NCBI RefSeq assembly: GCF_012163135.1
Contig: NZ_JAAVUP010000002.1
Coordinates: 620,001-684,000, forward strand
Length of the DNA stretch: 64,000 nt
Direction: 5' to 3'
Origin: Neoroseomonas oryzicola
GTDB taxonomy: Bacteria; Pseudomonadota; Alphaproteobacteria; Acetobacterales; Acetobacteraceae
Below, piece by piece: positions 8,542 through 18,200 of this stretch (position 1 is the stretch's first letter; each line of letters starts with the position of its first letter). The position numbers were made by a program, and so were the translations under genes. The notes beneath the pieces were generated by a model, which saw only the letters and a list, made by a program, of their open reading frames with translations, searched no databases and was not told where the DNA came from.

Positions 8542-9891
8542 CTACACCGCCGCGCTGTGGCGCGCGGGTGAGGGCTTGAGGTAGGCGTCGAAGCAGGCGG
8601 CGAGGTGCCGCAGGAAGGGCCGCCCCTCCGGCGTCATGGTCAGCCGACCGTCGCGGCGCGCGACCAGCCCGTCGGCGGCGAGGTCGCCCAGGCGATCCCG
8701 CGAGCCGGCCAGGATGTCGGCGGGAATGTCGGCTTCCGGGATGCCGCCTTCGCACATCACGCGCTCGATCAGCCGGGCGCGGGTCCGGTCCTCGGCCGTC
8801 AGGGCCAGGCCGCGCGCGGTCGGCAGGCGCCCGGCCTCGACGGCGGCGAGCCAGGCCTTCTCCTCCGGCGCGTTCTGCACGTAGCCCTGCGGCATCGCGC
8901 CGATCGCCGAGGCGCCGAAGCCGATCAGGTAGGGCGCGGTGTCGGTGGTGTAGCCCTGGAAGTTCCGCCGCAGCGCGCCCGTCGCGGCGGCGACCGCCAT
9001 GGCATCCCCCGGCTTGGCGAAATGGTCGAGGCCGATCGCGACATAGCCCGCATCGGTCAGCACCCGCGCCGCGGCCTCGGCCTGGCGCATGCGCAGCGCG
9101 GCGTCGGGCAGGTCCTCGACGCGGATGCCCTTCTGGTGGGGCTTCATCCACGGGACATGGGCGTAGCCGAAGACGGCCAGGCGATCGGCGCCGCAATCGA
9201 GCGCGAATCGGGCGGAATCCTCGACCTCGGCGACGCCCTGGCCGGGCAGGCCGTAGATCAGGTCCATGTTGATGCCACCGACGCCGATCGCGCGCAGGCC
9301 CCGCACCGCGGCCTCCACCTGCGCCTTGGGCTGGATGCGGCCGATGCGTTCCTGCACCGCCGGCGTGACGTCCTGCACCCCGAGGCTCGCCCGCGTCAGG
9401 CCTATGTCGGCCAACGCGGCCAGCAGGTCGTGCCCCAGCGTGCGCGGGTCGAGTTCGGCCGCGACCTCCGCCCCCGTGCGGAAGGCAAAGAGCCGGCGCA
9501 GCGCCGCGGCGATCCGGCGCAAGCCCTCGGCGCCGAGCGCCGTCGGCGTGCCCCCGCCCAGATGCAGCGCGGCGACGCCGCCATGCCCGGGCAGCAGCGC
9601 GGCGACCATCGCCGCCTCCTTCTCGAGCCCGGCGCCGTAGCGCGCGATTCGCGCCGCCGAGCGCGTCACCGAGGTGTGGCAGCCGCAATACCAGCAGAGC
9701 TCATGGCAGAATGGGACATGCACATAGAGCGAGAGCGCGTCCTCCGGCCGCGCCGACAGCAGCCAGCCGGCGTAGGTCGCGGGGTCGAGCGGGCCGAAAT
9801 GCGGCGCGGTCGGATAGCTGGTGTAGCGGGGCAGGGGGGTCGCGGCGTGGCGGAGAAGCGTCTCGCCGGACGGGTTCGGTGTCTCGGGCAT
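8542..9891 (-). CDS. hemN: Oxygen-independent coproporphyrinogen III oxidase (radical SAM)
   Basis: A 449-residue radical-SAM enzyme that decarboxylates coproporphyrinogen III to protoporphyrinogen IX without oxygen, a late haem step. The cluster motif CxxxCxxC is C62-H-E-L-C66-W-Y-C69 in YVHVPFCHELCWYCGC, followed by the extra Cys typical of true HemN. The N terminus PLPRYTSYPTAPHF is characteristic of HemN and distinguishes it from HemW. Glycine-rich LHLGGGTPTAL is the SAM-binding part. An FNR-like palindrome 36 bases upstream fits induction at low oxygen. Confidence 0.95.
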   Translation of the reverse strand: MPETPNPSGETLLRHAATPLPRYTSYPTAPHFGPLDPATYAGWLLSARPEDALSLYVHVPFCHELCWYCGCHTSVTRSAARIARYGAGLEKEAAMVAALLPGHGGVAALHLGGGTPTALGAEGLRRIAAALRRLFAFRTGAEVAAELDPRTLGHDLLAALADIGLTRASLGVQDVTPAVQERIGRIQPKAQVEAAVRGLRAIGVGGINMDLIYGLPGQGVAEVEDSARFALDCGADRLAVFGYAHVPWMKPHQKGIRVEDLPDAALRMRQAEAAARVLTDAGYVAIGLDHFAKPGDAMAVAAATGALRRNFQGYTTDTAPYLIGFGASAIGAMPQGYVQNAPEEKAWLAAVEAGRLPTARGLALTAEDRTRARLIERVMCEGGIPEADIPADILAGSRDRLGDLAADGLVARRDGRLTMTPEGRPFLRHLAACFDAYLKPSPARHSAAV

Positions 9892-9926
9892 GGCGATTCT
9901 TCACCACGCGGGCGGCGCGGGTGCCT

Positions 9927-9940
9927 TGCGCTGGCGCAAC
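9927..9940. promoter_or_regulatory. FNR/FixK-like binding site upstream of hemN
   Basis: TTGCGCTGGCGCAA is a perfect inverted repeat of the TTG-N8-CAA form bound by CRP/FNR-family regulators. The consensus FNR half-site is TTGAT; here it is TTGCG, so affinity or the exact regulator is uncertain. It ends 36 bases before the hemN ATG. hemN is a classic FNR/FixK target, which supports a functional role. Confidence 0.5.
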
Positions 9941-9970
9941 CTTTCGCCGTCGGACGGTGCGTTGTGATAC

Positions 9971-9987
9971 CGGACCATTGTGGTCCG
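9971..9987. promoter_or_regulatory. 17-base inverted repeat in the hemN-fha intergenic region
   Basis: CGGACCA-TTG-TGGTCCG is a perfect 7+7 palindrome with a 3-base centre. It could be an operator for the divergent hemN or T6SS promoters, or a small hairpin. The regulator is unknown. Confidence 0.35.
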
Positions 9988-10247
9988 TCGCCGGGTGTTC
10001 CAGGCTGCGCGAAGGTCGGCGTATGCTGGCAGCGAAACGGAGGACGGCGGATGCCGCGCGGCACGCACCAGCATGCAGGGAGGGTTCGGGCGGCGAGCGC
10101 GTCGCATGCGATGCGACCCGTCCCGCGCGCCGGGCGTGTTGATGCTGCTGCGCCCCGTCCCCGCACGATCGAACCCTTGCCGTCCGCCGGCCGCCGCGGC
10201 CCCCGCCCCGAGGGCGCCGCCGCGAGGCCGGGCGGAGGAGCCCGCCG

Positions 10248-12392
10248 ATGCAACTGACCCTGTCCGTCCTGCGCTGTCCCGACAGCGTCGTCCCCGAGCA
10301 GCGCCGCGTGCCCGGCGGCGACTATGTGCTCGGCCGCGGCGCCGATGCGAGCTGGGTGCTGCCCGATCCCGACCGGCTGCTGTCGAAGCATCATTGCGTG
10401 CTCGAGTTCCGCGGCGGCGGGTGGCAGGTGCGCGACCTGTCGACCAACGGCACCTTCGTGAACCATGCGACGACGCCGGTCGGCCGCGACCAGGTGAAGA
10501 TGCTCGAGGACGGCGATCGCCTGCGCCTCGGCGCCTATGAGATCGAGGTGCGCGTCGAGCAGTCGGGCGCGCAGCCCTCCGCCTGGGGCGGCGGCCTGCC
10601 GGGCGCCGCGCCGCCGCCGCCGGCCGGCGGTGGCTGGGACCAGCCCGCCGCGACGCCGTCCTGGGACCAGCCCGCGGCCGCACCCGCCTGGGGCCAGCCG
10701 GCCGCGAGCCCCGGCTGGGATCAGCCCGCGGCCTCGCCGGGCTGGGATACGCCGCCGTCCACGCCCCCGGCCTGGGGCGCGCCCGCCGAGGCACAGCCCT
10801 GGGGCCAGCCTGCGCCGCGCGACGAACCGCTGCAGCCGCGCATGGCGGGCGATCCCTTCGTCGGCGGGCGCCCGTCTCCCGCGCCGATGCCGGGGCTGCC
10901 GAGCGCCTCCGGCCTGCCGGCCGACTTCGATCCCTTCGCCGCGGCGCCGCCCGCGGCGGATCATCGCCCCTCGACCTCGGACGCCTTCGTGCCGCCGCGC
11001 GCCATGCCGCAGCCGGGCGGGGGCATCCCGGACAGCTGGGACCTCGGCGCCGCCCCCGCGGCACCTGCCGCCCCGGCCGCGCCCCAGGCGCCGCAGCCCG
11101 CGGCCGGCGGACCGGGGCAGATCCCGGACGACTGGAACTTCGATCTCTCCCCGGCCCCCGCCGCGCCGACGCCCGCCCCGCGCCCGGCCGCGCCACCGCC
11201 GCCGCAGCCTGCCGCGCCCTTCCCGGCCGGCGGCCCGGATCCCTTCGCCGCGCCCGCGGCGGCGCCGTTCCCGGCGGCCGCGCCGACGCCATTCCCGGCG
11301 GCCCCGCCGCCCGGCGGGCCCGACCCTTTCGCTGCCCGGCCGGTCGCCGCACCGCCGCCGGTCCCGCACGGGCCACCGCCGGGCCACGATCCCTTCGGCG
11401 CCCCGCCGGTGGCCGCGCCGCCGCCCATGCCGCCGGGCCCGCCACCCGGGCACGATCCCTTCGCAGCGCCGCCGGTGGCCGCGCCGCCCCCGGTCCCGCA
11501 TGGCCCCGCACCGGCGCACGACCCCTTCGCGGCGCCGCCCGCGGCACCGGCGGGATACCCGGCGCAGCAGCCGGCCGCCTTCAGCCCGGCGCCCGGCCCC
11601 GACCCCTTCGCGGCCGTCGCCCCGGCCGCACCGGTGCCGCAGCCCGCGGTCGCCCCCTACACGCCGCCCCCGACGCCGCCGGGCGCGAGCAGCGATCCCT
11701 TCGCCGAACCACCGCCGCCCCCGCGCGCGGCCGTGCCGCCGCCTCCGCCGCCGGCACCCGAGCCCGCGCCGGTCGCCCGGCCCGCGGCACCGGCACCCGC
11801 CCCCGCGATGGCGGGCGGCGGCAGCGCCGATGGCGGCCTCGCCGCCTTCCTCGCCGGTGCGGGGCTGCCTGCGCATCTCGCGGGCAACACCGATCCCGAC
11901 GCGGCGCTGCGCGCGCTCGGCGCCGCCTTCCACGCGGCCATCTCGGGGCTGCGGCAGCTGCTGATCGCGCGCGCCGACGTGAAGCGCGAATTCCGCATCG
12001 AGCAGACCATGCTGCGCTCCGCCGGCAACAACCCGGTGAAGTTCGCCGCGTCCGACGAACAGGCGCTCGCCGCGCTGATCTCGGCCGGCACGCAGAACGG
12101 CCCGCGCGCGGTGCGCGAGACGGTCGAGGACCTGACCGCGCACCAGGTCGCCACGCTGGCCGCGACCCAGGCCGCGGCGCGCGCATTGCTCGCGCGCCTC
12201 GCGCCCGAAGGGATCGAGGGGCAGGACGGCGGGGGCGGCGGGGGCCTCTTCGCCAGCAAGGACAAGAAGCTGTGGGAGGCCTACAAGCGGCTCCACCAGC
12301 AGGTCACCGAACAGTTCGACGACGATTTCGACAGCGCCTTCGGCAAGGAATTCGCGCGCGCCTACGAACAGGCGTCGCGGAAGGATCGCTAG
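10248..12392 (+). CDS. fha: T6SS FHA-domain scaffold protein (Fha/TagH)
   Basis: A 714-residue protein with three parts. Residues about 1-100 form a forkhead-associated domain with its phosphothreonine-binding signatures: LGRGADASW, LLSKHHCVLEF and DLSTNGTFVN. Residues about 110-530 are a Pro/Ala-rich, probably disordered linker containing tandem repeats. The last ~170 residues (LAAFLAGAGLPAHL to the end) match the TagH C-terminal domain of T6SS FHA proteins. Fha binds phosphorylated threonine on T6SS partners (TssL in Agrobacterium) and promotes assembly. It heads the operon fha-tssK-tssL-tssM-tagF-pppA. The linker is much longer than in typical Fha proteins. Confidence 0.92.
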   Translation: MQLTLSVLRCPDSVVPEQRRVPGGDYVLGRGADASWVLPDPDRLLSKHHCVLEFRGGGWQVRDLSTNGTFVNHATTPVGRDQVKMLEDGDRLRLGAYEIEVRVEQSGAQPSAWGGGLPGAAPPPPAGGGWDQPAATPSWDQPAAAPAWGQPAASPGWDQPAASPGWDTPPSTPPAWGAPAEAQPWGQPAPRDEPLQPRMAGDPFVGGRPSPAPMPGLPSASGLPADFDPFAAAPPAADHRPSTSDAFVPPRAMPQPGGGIPDSWDLGAAPAAPAAPAAPQAPQPAAGGPGQIPDDWNFDLSPAPAAPTPAPRPAAPPPPQPAAPFPAGGPDPFAAPAAAPFPAAAPTPFPAAPPPGGPDPFAARPVAAPPPVPHGPPPGHDPFGAPPVAAPPPMPPGPPPGHDPFAAPPVAAPPPVPHGPAPAHDPFAAPPAAPAGYPAQQPAAFSPAPGPDPFAAVAPAAPVPQPAVAPYTPPPTPPGASSDPFAEPPPPPRAAVPPPPPPAPEPAPVARPAAPAPAPAMAGGGSADGGLAAFLAGAGLPAHLAGNTDPDAALRALGAAFHAAISGLRQLLIARADVKREFRIEQTMLRSAGNNPVKFAASDEQALAALISAGTQNGPRAVRETVEDLTAHQVATLAATQAAARALLARLAPEGIEGQDGGGGGGLFASKDKKLWEAYKRLHQQVTEQFDDDFDSAFGKEFARAYEQASRKDR
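10635..10820 (+). repeat. 27-base tandem repeat in fha (W-[DG]-x-P units)
   Basis: About seven imperfect copies, first TGG codon at 10635 and the next at 10662, of a 9-residue unit W-[DG]-Q-P-A-A-[TAS]-P-x. The last copies are degenerate. It lies in the disordered linker, directly after the FHA domain. Confidence 0.8.
11319..11538 (+). repeat. 66-base tandem repeat in fha (HDPF units)
   Basis: Units begin at about 11319, 11385, 11451 and 11517, exactly 66 bases apart, encoding a 22-residue block of the form H-D-P-F-[AG]-A-P-P-V-A-A-P-P-P followed by a Pro/Gly tail. The D-P-F motif occurs nine times in the whole linker. Confidence 0.8.
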
Positions 12393-12420
12393 GGGCCGGG
12401 GGCAGGGGAGCGCGTAGCGG

Positions 12421-13758
12421 ATGCTCTGGCACGACAAGGTGGTCTGGCAGGAGGGGATGTTCCTCCGTGCCCAGCACTTCCAGCAGCAGGACCGGCACTT
12501 CGAGTGGATGCTGCAGGCGCGCGCCGCGCCGCTCAGGCCGCATCCCTGGGGGATCACGGAACTCTCGCTCGACCGCGACCTGCTCGCGGCGGGCAAGTTC
12601 GCCGTGGCCTCGGCGACCGGGGTGATGGAGGACGGCACGCCCTTCTCCATTCCCGGCCATGCCGACCAGCCCGCGCCGCTCGACCTGCCGGAGGGCACGC
12701 GCAACTGCGTGGTCTACCTGGCCCTGCCGGTGCGCCAGCCCGGAAGTCCCGAGATCGCCTTCAGCGAAGGCCCCGAGATGGCCGCCGCGCGCTACGGCAT
12801 GCGCGGCTTCGAGGCCTTCGACACCCATTCCGACGCGACGGTGCCCGCCGAACTGCAGGTCGGCCGTCCGCGCCTGCGCTTCATGCTCGAGACCGAGGAA
12901 CGCGCCGGCTTCTCGGCCATCGGCCTGACCCGCGTGGTCGAGGTGCAGGCCGACCGCCGCGTCGTGGTCGATGAGCGATTCATCCCGCCCTGCCTGCGCG
13001 TCTCGGCCTCCCCGCCGCTCGGCAACCTGGTCAGCGAGCTGGTCGGCATGTTGGGCCAGCGCGCGGAAGCGCTCGGCGCCCGGCTGTCCCAGCCCGGCGC
13101 GCGCGGCGTCGCCGAGGTCGCCGACTTCCTGCTGCTGCAGGCGGTGAACCGCTGGCAGCCGCTGCTGGCGCACTGGGCCGATGCGGGCAACGTGCATCCG
13201 GAATCGCTCTACGCGGCGCTGGTGCAGCTCGCGGGCGAGCTCGCGACCTTCACCGATCCGAAGCGCATGGCCGCGACCTACCCGGCCTACCGGCACGAGG
13301 ACCTGCAGCGGTCCTTCGCCCCCGTGGTGGCCGACCTGCGCCGCAGCCTGTCCATGGTGCTCGAGACCAGCGCGGTGTCGATCCCGCTGCAGGAACGCCA
13401 GTTCGGCGTGCGCGTCGGCCCGATCGTCGACCGCACCGTGCTGCGCTCGAGCCAGTTCGTGCTCACCGTCCAGGCGGACATGCCGTCCGAGCAGATCCGC
13501 CGCGTCTTCCCCAACCAGGTGAAGATCGGCGCCGTCGAGCATATCCGCGAGCTGGTGAACGTCGCGCTGCCGGGCATCCAGGTGCGCCCGCTGCCCGTGG
13601 CACCCCGCCAGCTGCCCTTCCATGCGGCCGCGGTCTACTTCGAGCTCGACCGCGGCAGCCAGCACTGGGCGCAGATGCAGAATTCCGGGGCCTTCGCCAT
13701 CCACGTCTCCGGCGATTTCCCGAACCTCAAGATGGAACTCTGGGCGATCCGCGGCTGA
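12421..13758 (+). CDS. tssK: T6SS baseplate subunit TssK
   Basis: A 445-residue TssK (ImpJ/VasE) protein. The N terminus W-H-D-K-V-V-W-Q-E-G-M-F-L-R-A-Q-H-F is the family hallmark and the length is standard. TssK trimers connect the cytoplasmic baseplate (TssEFG) to the TssL/TssM membrane complex. It starts at ATG 12421 with an AGGGGAG ribosome site 28 bases after fha, and is followed by tssL. Confidence 0.97.
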   Translation: MLWHDKVVWQEGMFLRAQHFQQQDRHFEWMLQARAAPLRPHPWGITELSLDRDLLAAGKFAVASATGVMEDGTPFSIPGHADQPAPLDLPEGTRNCVVYLALPVRQPGSPEIAFSEGPEMAAARYGMRGFEAFDTHSDATVPAELQVGRPRLRFMLETEERAGFSAIGLTRVVEVQADRRVVVDERFIPPCLRVSASPPLGNLVSELVGMLGQRAEALGARLSQPGARGVAEVADFLLLQAVNRWQPLLAHWADAGNVHPESLYAALVQLAGELATFTDPKRMAATYPAYRHEDLQRSFAPVVADLRRSLSMVLETSAVSIPLQERQFGVRVGPIVDRTVLRSSQFVLTVQADMPSEQIRRVFPNQVKIGAVEHIRELVNVALPGIQVRPLPVAPRQLPFHAAAVYFELDRGSQHWAQMQNSGAFAIHVSGDFPNLKMELWAIRG

Positions 13759-13798
13759 TGCCGCGGATGGTCGAGGCTGAACCGAAGGACCGCGCGCG

Positions 13799-15250
13799 AT
13801 GAGCGACAATCCCTTCGCCGAACCGGACGACAGCGACCGCACGGTCGTCCGGGGCCCAGGCGGCGCCGCGCCGCCGCCGCGCCCGCAGCCGGCCGGGCCC
13901 GCGCCCTACCGGCCTGCCGGGCCACCGCCGATGGGCGGCATGCCCGGGCTGCCGACCGGCGCCGGGTCGGGTGCCGGTGCTGCGCCGCGCGGTGACTCCG
14001 CCCCGCGCCTTGCCGGGGAGGCGGACCAGCTGCCCAAGGTCGGCATCGGTCCGCTCGTCGCCGCGTCCCAGCCGCTGCTCGACCTGCTCGCGCGTCTCGC
14101 CAATGCCGGCACGACGGCGCCGCCGCAGGGCCAGGAACTGCGCGAACGCACGCTGCGCGCCTTCGCGCAGTTCGAAAAGGACGCCCAGGAACTCGGCGTG
14201 AGCCAGGAGCAGGTGCGCGCGGCGCACTACATCCTCTGCGCCAGCCTCGACGACGTGGTGCTGTCCTACAATTGGGGCCAGGGCAGCGTCTGGTCGGTGC
14301 AGTCCCTCGTCGCGACCTTCCACCAGGAAGTGAAGTCGGGCGACCGGTTCTTCGACGTGCTGGCGGGCATGCAGAAGGATCCCGGGCGCTGGAAGGACGC
14401 GCTCGAGCTGACCTATTTCTGCCTCGCCCTCGGCTTCCAGGGGCGCTACCGCCTCTCCCCGCGCGGCGCCTCGGAACTCGAGCGCATCCGCGAGGGGCTC
14501 TACCAGCTGCTGACGCAGGTGCGCCCGCCATGGGAGCGCGAGCTCTCCCCGCATTGGAAGGGCGTCGACGCGCCGCATCGCGGCCCGCGCAAGGGCGTGC
14601 CGGCCTGGGTCGCCGCCTGCGTCGCGGTCTTCGGCCTCGGCATGGGCTACGCCTGGCTGGCGAATGCGATGAACGAGGGCTCGGACGGGCTCTATGAGCG
14701 CATGGCCGCGCTGCCGCCGGGCATGGTGCCCGAGATCGTGCGCGCCGCGCCGCCGCAGCCGCCCGCGCCGCCGCCCGCGCCGCCGGCCTTCCTGCCGCCG
14801 CCGCCACCCGACTTCCTGATGACGCTGCAGCAGTTCCTCAAGCCCGAGATCGACCAGGGCCTGCTGACCGTGTTCGGCGATGCGCGCTCGGTGACGGTGC
14901 GGCTCAAGGGCACCGGCATGTTCGCCTCGGGCTCGGCGACCGTCGAGCCGCGCTTCATCCCCATCCTGCAGCGGGTCGGGCAGGGCCTGCGGACCGAGCC
15001 CGGCCGCGTGCAGGTGATCGGCCATTCCGACAACCAGCCGATCCGCACCGTGCGCTTCCCCTCGAACTTCCACCTCTCGCAGGCGCGCGCCGAGGCGGCC
15101 GAGCAGATCATCGCCGCCGCGACGGGGGAGCCTGCACGCTTCACCGCCGAAGGGCGTGCCGACGCCGAGCCCATCGCCGACAACCGCACCGCCGAGGGGC
15201 GCGAGCAGAACCGGCGTATAGAAGTGACCCTGCTGCGGGGGACCCGCTGA
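13799..15250 (+). CDS. tssL: T6SS membrane-complex protein TssL with C-terminal OmpA domain
   Basis: A 483-residue TssL (DotU/IcmH) with a peptidoglycan-binding extension. Residues 1-70 are a Pro-rich cytoplasmic tail beginning SDNPFAEPDDSDRTVV; about 75-255 is the DotU domain (SLDDVVLSYNWGQGSVW); one membrane segment lies near 266-288 (WVAACVAVFGLGMGYAWL); about 370-483 is an OmpA-like domain (VIGHSDNQPIRT). It partners TssM in the inner membrane. T15 in D-R-T-V-V is placed like Agrobacterium TssL Thr14, which PpkA phosphorylates and Fha binds. The OmpA domain may anchor the complex to the wall in this TssJ-lacking system. Confidence 0.95.
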   Translation: MSDNPFAEPDDSDRTVVRGPGGAAPPPRPQPAGPAPYRPAGPPPMGGMPGLPTGAGSGAGAAPRGDSAPRLAGEADQLPKVGIGPLVAASQPLLDLLARLANAGTTAPPQGQELRERTLRAFAQFEKDAQELGVSQEQVRAAHYILCASLDDVVLSYNWGQGSVWSVQSLVATFHQEVKSGDRFFDVLAGMQKDPGRWKDALELTYFCLALGFQGRYRLSPRGASELERIREGLYQLLTQVRPPWERELSPHWKGVDAPHRGPRKGVPAWVAACVAVFGLGMGYAWLANAMNEGSDGLYERMAALPPGMVPEIVRAAPPQPPAPPPAPPAFLPPPPPDFLMTLQQFLKPEIDQGLLTVFGDARSVTVRLKGTGMFASGSATVEPRFIPILQRVGQGLRTEPGRVQVIGHSDNQPIRTVRFPSNFHLSQARAEAAEQIIAAATGEPARFTAEGRADAEPIADNRTAEGREQNRRIEVTLLRGTR

Positions 15251-15252
15251 TC

Positions 15253-18200
15253 ATGCAACTGCTGTCGGTCCTCCGTCCCTTCCTCTCGGGTCGCGCGCTC
15301 GCCGCCATGGCCGGCGTCGCACTGCTCATGCCGATCATCTGGCTGTTCGGCCCCTTGCTGACGGTCGGCGGGGTCACCCCGCTCGGCAGCGAGATGAACC
15401 GCATCATCCTCTGCGCGGTTCTCTTCGTGATCGTGCTGCTCGTTCTCTGGTTCATGGACCGGCGCAAGCGGCGCCGGGATGCGCTGCTGGTGCAGGGCAT
15501 CGCCGAGCCGGAACCCGGCGCCGACCGCGCCGCCGAGGAGGAGGCCGAGCTCCGCGACAAGCTCACCGCCGCGCTCGACAAGCTGAAGGCGACCTCGGGC
15601 AAGAAGGGCGGCTTCCTCTACGAACAGCCCTGGTACGTCATCATCGGCCCGCCCGGGTCGGGCAAGACGACGGCGCTCGCGAATTCCGGCCTGGAGTTCC
15701 CGCTGACCGACGGCGGCAAGCTGCAGGGCGTGGGCGGCACGCGGCTGTGCGAATGGTGGCTGACCGACAACGCCGTGCTGATCGACACGGCCGGCCGCTA
15801 CACCAGCCAGGATTCCGACGCGGCGGCGGACAAGGCGGGGTGGGAACGCTTCCTCAACCTGCTCAAGAAGTCGCGCCCGCGCCTGCCGCTGAACGGCGTG
15901 CTGGTGACCTTCGGCGTGGACATGATCTCCCGCCTCGGCCCCGCGGAGCGCGAGCAGCATGCCCGCGCCGTGCGTCGCCGCATCAAGGAGCTCGAGGAAA
16001 AGCTCGGCCAGCGCCTGCCGGTCTACTTCATGATCAGCAAGTCCGACCTTCTGGCCGGCTTCATGGAATTCTACGACGACCTCGACAAGACCGCGCGCGA
16101 GCAGGTCTGGGGCTTCACCTTCCCCGTCCAGACCGCGAGCGAGGTCGGCCCCGTCTCCAAGTTCACCGAGGAATTCCAGGCGCTGCTCTCCCGCCTGCAG
16201 GACCGCACGCTGGAACGGCTGCAGCAGGAACGCGGCCCGCAGCAGCGCGCAGCCCTCGCGGGCTTCCCGGCGCAGTTCGCCTCGCTCGAAGGGCCGCTCT
16301 CGGCCTTCGTCACGGCGGCCTTCGGCGGCACGCGGCTCGACCCGGCGCCGATGCTGCGCGGAGTCTACTTCACCTCCGGCACGCAGGAAGGCAGCCCGCT
16401 CGATCGCCTCGCCGGCGCGCTGTCGCGCTCCTTCGGCCTCGACCCGCGCCGCCCGGCGGCGGTCATGCAGCAGAAGGGCCGCGCCTACTTCATCACCAAG
16501 CTGCTGAAGGACGTCATCTTCAACGAGGCGCGGCTCGCCTCGGGCGACCGCAAGGCGGACAAGCGGCGGCGCGTCGTCGCCATCGCCGCCTGGTCGGTCG
16601 CCGGCCTCGTCATGCTCGGCGGCGGCGCCTATGGCTGGATGTCCTGGAGCAACGAGCAGGCGCGCGAGCGCCGTCTCGCCGAGCAGGTCGCGAAGGCCGA
16701 GCAGGCCAGCCAGGGCATTCCCTTCGAGCGCATCAGCGAGGCGGAGTTCCGCCGCGTCCTTCCCTACCTCGACGCGGCGCGCGACCTGCCGCCGGCGGCG
16801 CGCGGGGATGGCGGCGGGCTTGGGCTGAGCCAGGAAAGCAAGCTCGTCGCCGGGGCCAATGCGGCGTATCGGCGCGCGCTGGATCGTTCCTTCCTGCCCC
16901 GGCTGCTCGCGCGGCTCGAGCAGGAGATGCGCGCCTCCTTCCAGCGCCCCGACGAATTGTATGACGCGACCCGCGCCTACCTGATGCTGGGGCAGGAGGG
17001 GCCGCTCGACGCGGACCTCGTGAAGTCCTGGTTCGCGCGCGACTGGCAGCGCACCTTCCCCGGCCAGGTGAACCAGCCGGTGCGGGATTCGCTGATGGCG
17101 CATCTCGACGCGACGATCGGGCGCAACTTCCTTCGCTATCCGGTCGACGGCGCGCTGGTCGATGCCTCGCGGCGCATCTTCTCGCGCCTGCCGCTGGCGG
17201 ACCGCGTCGCCTCCCGCCTGCAGACCGCAGCGGCGGCGGCGAACGTCCAGCCGTGGCGGCCCGCGGACGCGCTCGGGCAGGCGGGGCAGCGCTACTTCAC
17301 CCGGGCCTCCGGCGCGCCGCTGACCGATGGCGTGCCGGCGCTCTACACGCTCGATGGCCTCTATCGCGGGCTGCTGCCAGTGCTCGGCCAGGCGGTGCGG
17401 CAGGGTGTCGCCGAATACTGGGTGCTTGGGCCGGAGGGTGCGAACCTCGGCACCGACGACCCGGTGCGGCTGGAGCAGGAGGTGCTGCGCCTCTACGCGG
17501 AGGAATACGTCCGGCAGTGGCAGCGCATGCTGGATGACATCAACCTGCTGCCCTTGCCGCCGGCCCTGCCGGCGCAGGCGGAGGCGCTGAACATCCTCGG
17601 CGCGCCCAACTCGCCGATGAAGGACCTGCTGCGCTCGATCACGCGGCAGCTGACGCTCGGCACGCCCCCGCAGGGCTGGGCGCCGCCCGGCCGCCAGCCG
17701 CGGCCCGCGCCGCAGCCCGGCCAGCCGCCGCAGCAGCAGGAGCCGACCGGCGCCGAGCCCGTCGCCGCGATCGTGGAGCAGCGCTTCGAGGCGTTGCGCA
17801 CCGCCTCGGGCGACCCGATCGACGGCGTGCTGCGCATCGTCAACGACCTCTTCGTGCAGGTGCAGCGCCTCGCCACCGCGCCGCCCGGCACGGTGCCGGC
17901 GCAGCCCGCGGGGCTCGACCCCGGGCAGCGGCTGCAGGCGGAAGCGGCGCGCCAGCCGCAGCCGATCCAGCGCTGGCTGAACGCGATGGTCACCCAGACC
18001 AACGTCGCGCGTGGCGGCGGTGCGAAGGCGGCGATCGCGGCGGCGGCGGCCCAGCAGCTTGCGCCGGCCTGCCGCGGGCTCGACCAGCGCTTCCCCTTCA
18101 ACATCAACGGGGAAGACCTGCCGGTCGACGACTTCAACCGGCTGTTCGGCCGCGGCGGCGTCTTCGACCAGTTCTTCACGCAGAACGTCCGCCAGTATGT

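Larger units (their letters stand above)
9892..10247. other. 356-base intergenic region between hemN and fha
   Basis: The divergent control region of hemN (left) and the T6SS cluster (right). I see no gene here; a short frame starting near 10022 is rich in Arg/Ala and has no family resemblance. It holds an FNR-like palindrome (9927-9940), a 17-base inverted repeat (9971-9987) and, just before fha, a GGAGGAG ribosome site at about 10234-10240. No convincing sigma-70 hexamer pair was found by eye. Confidence 0.6.
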
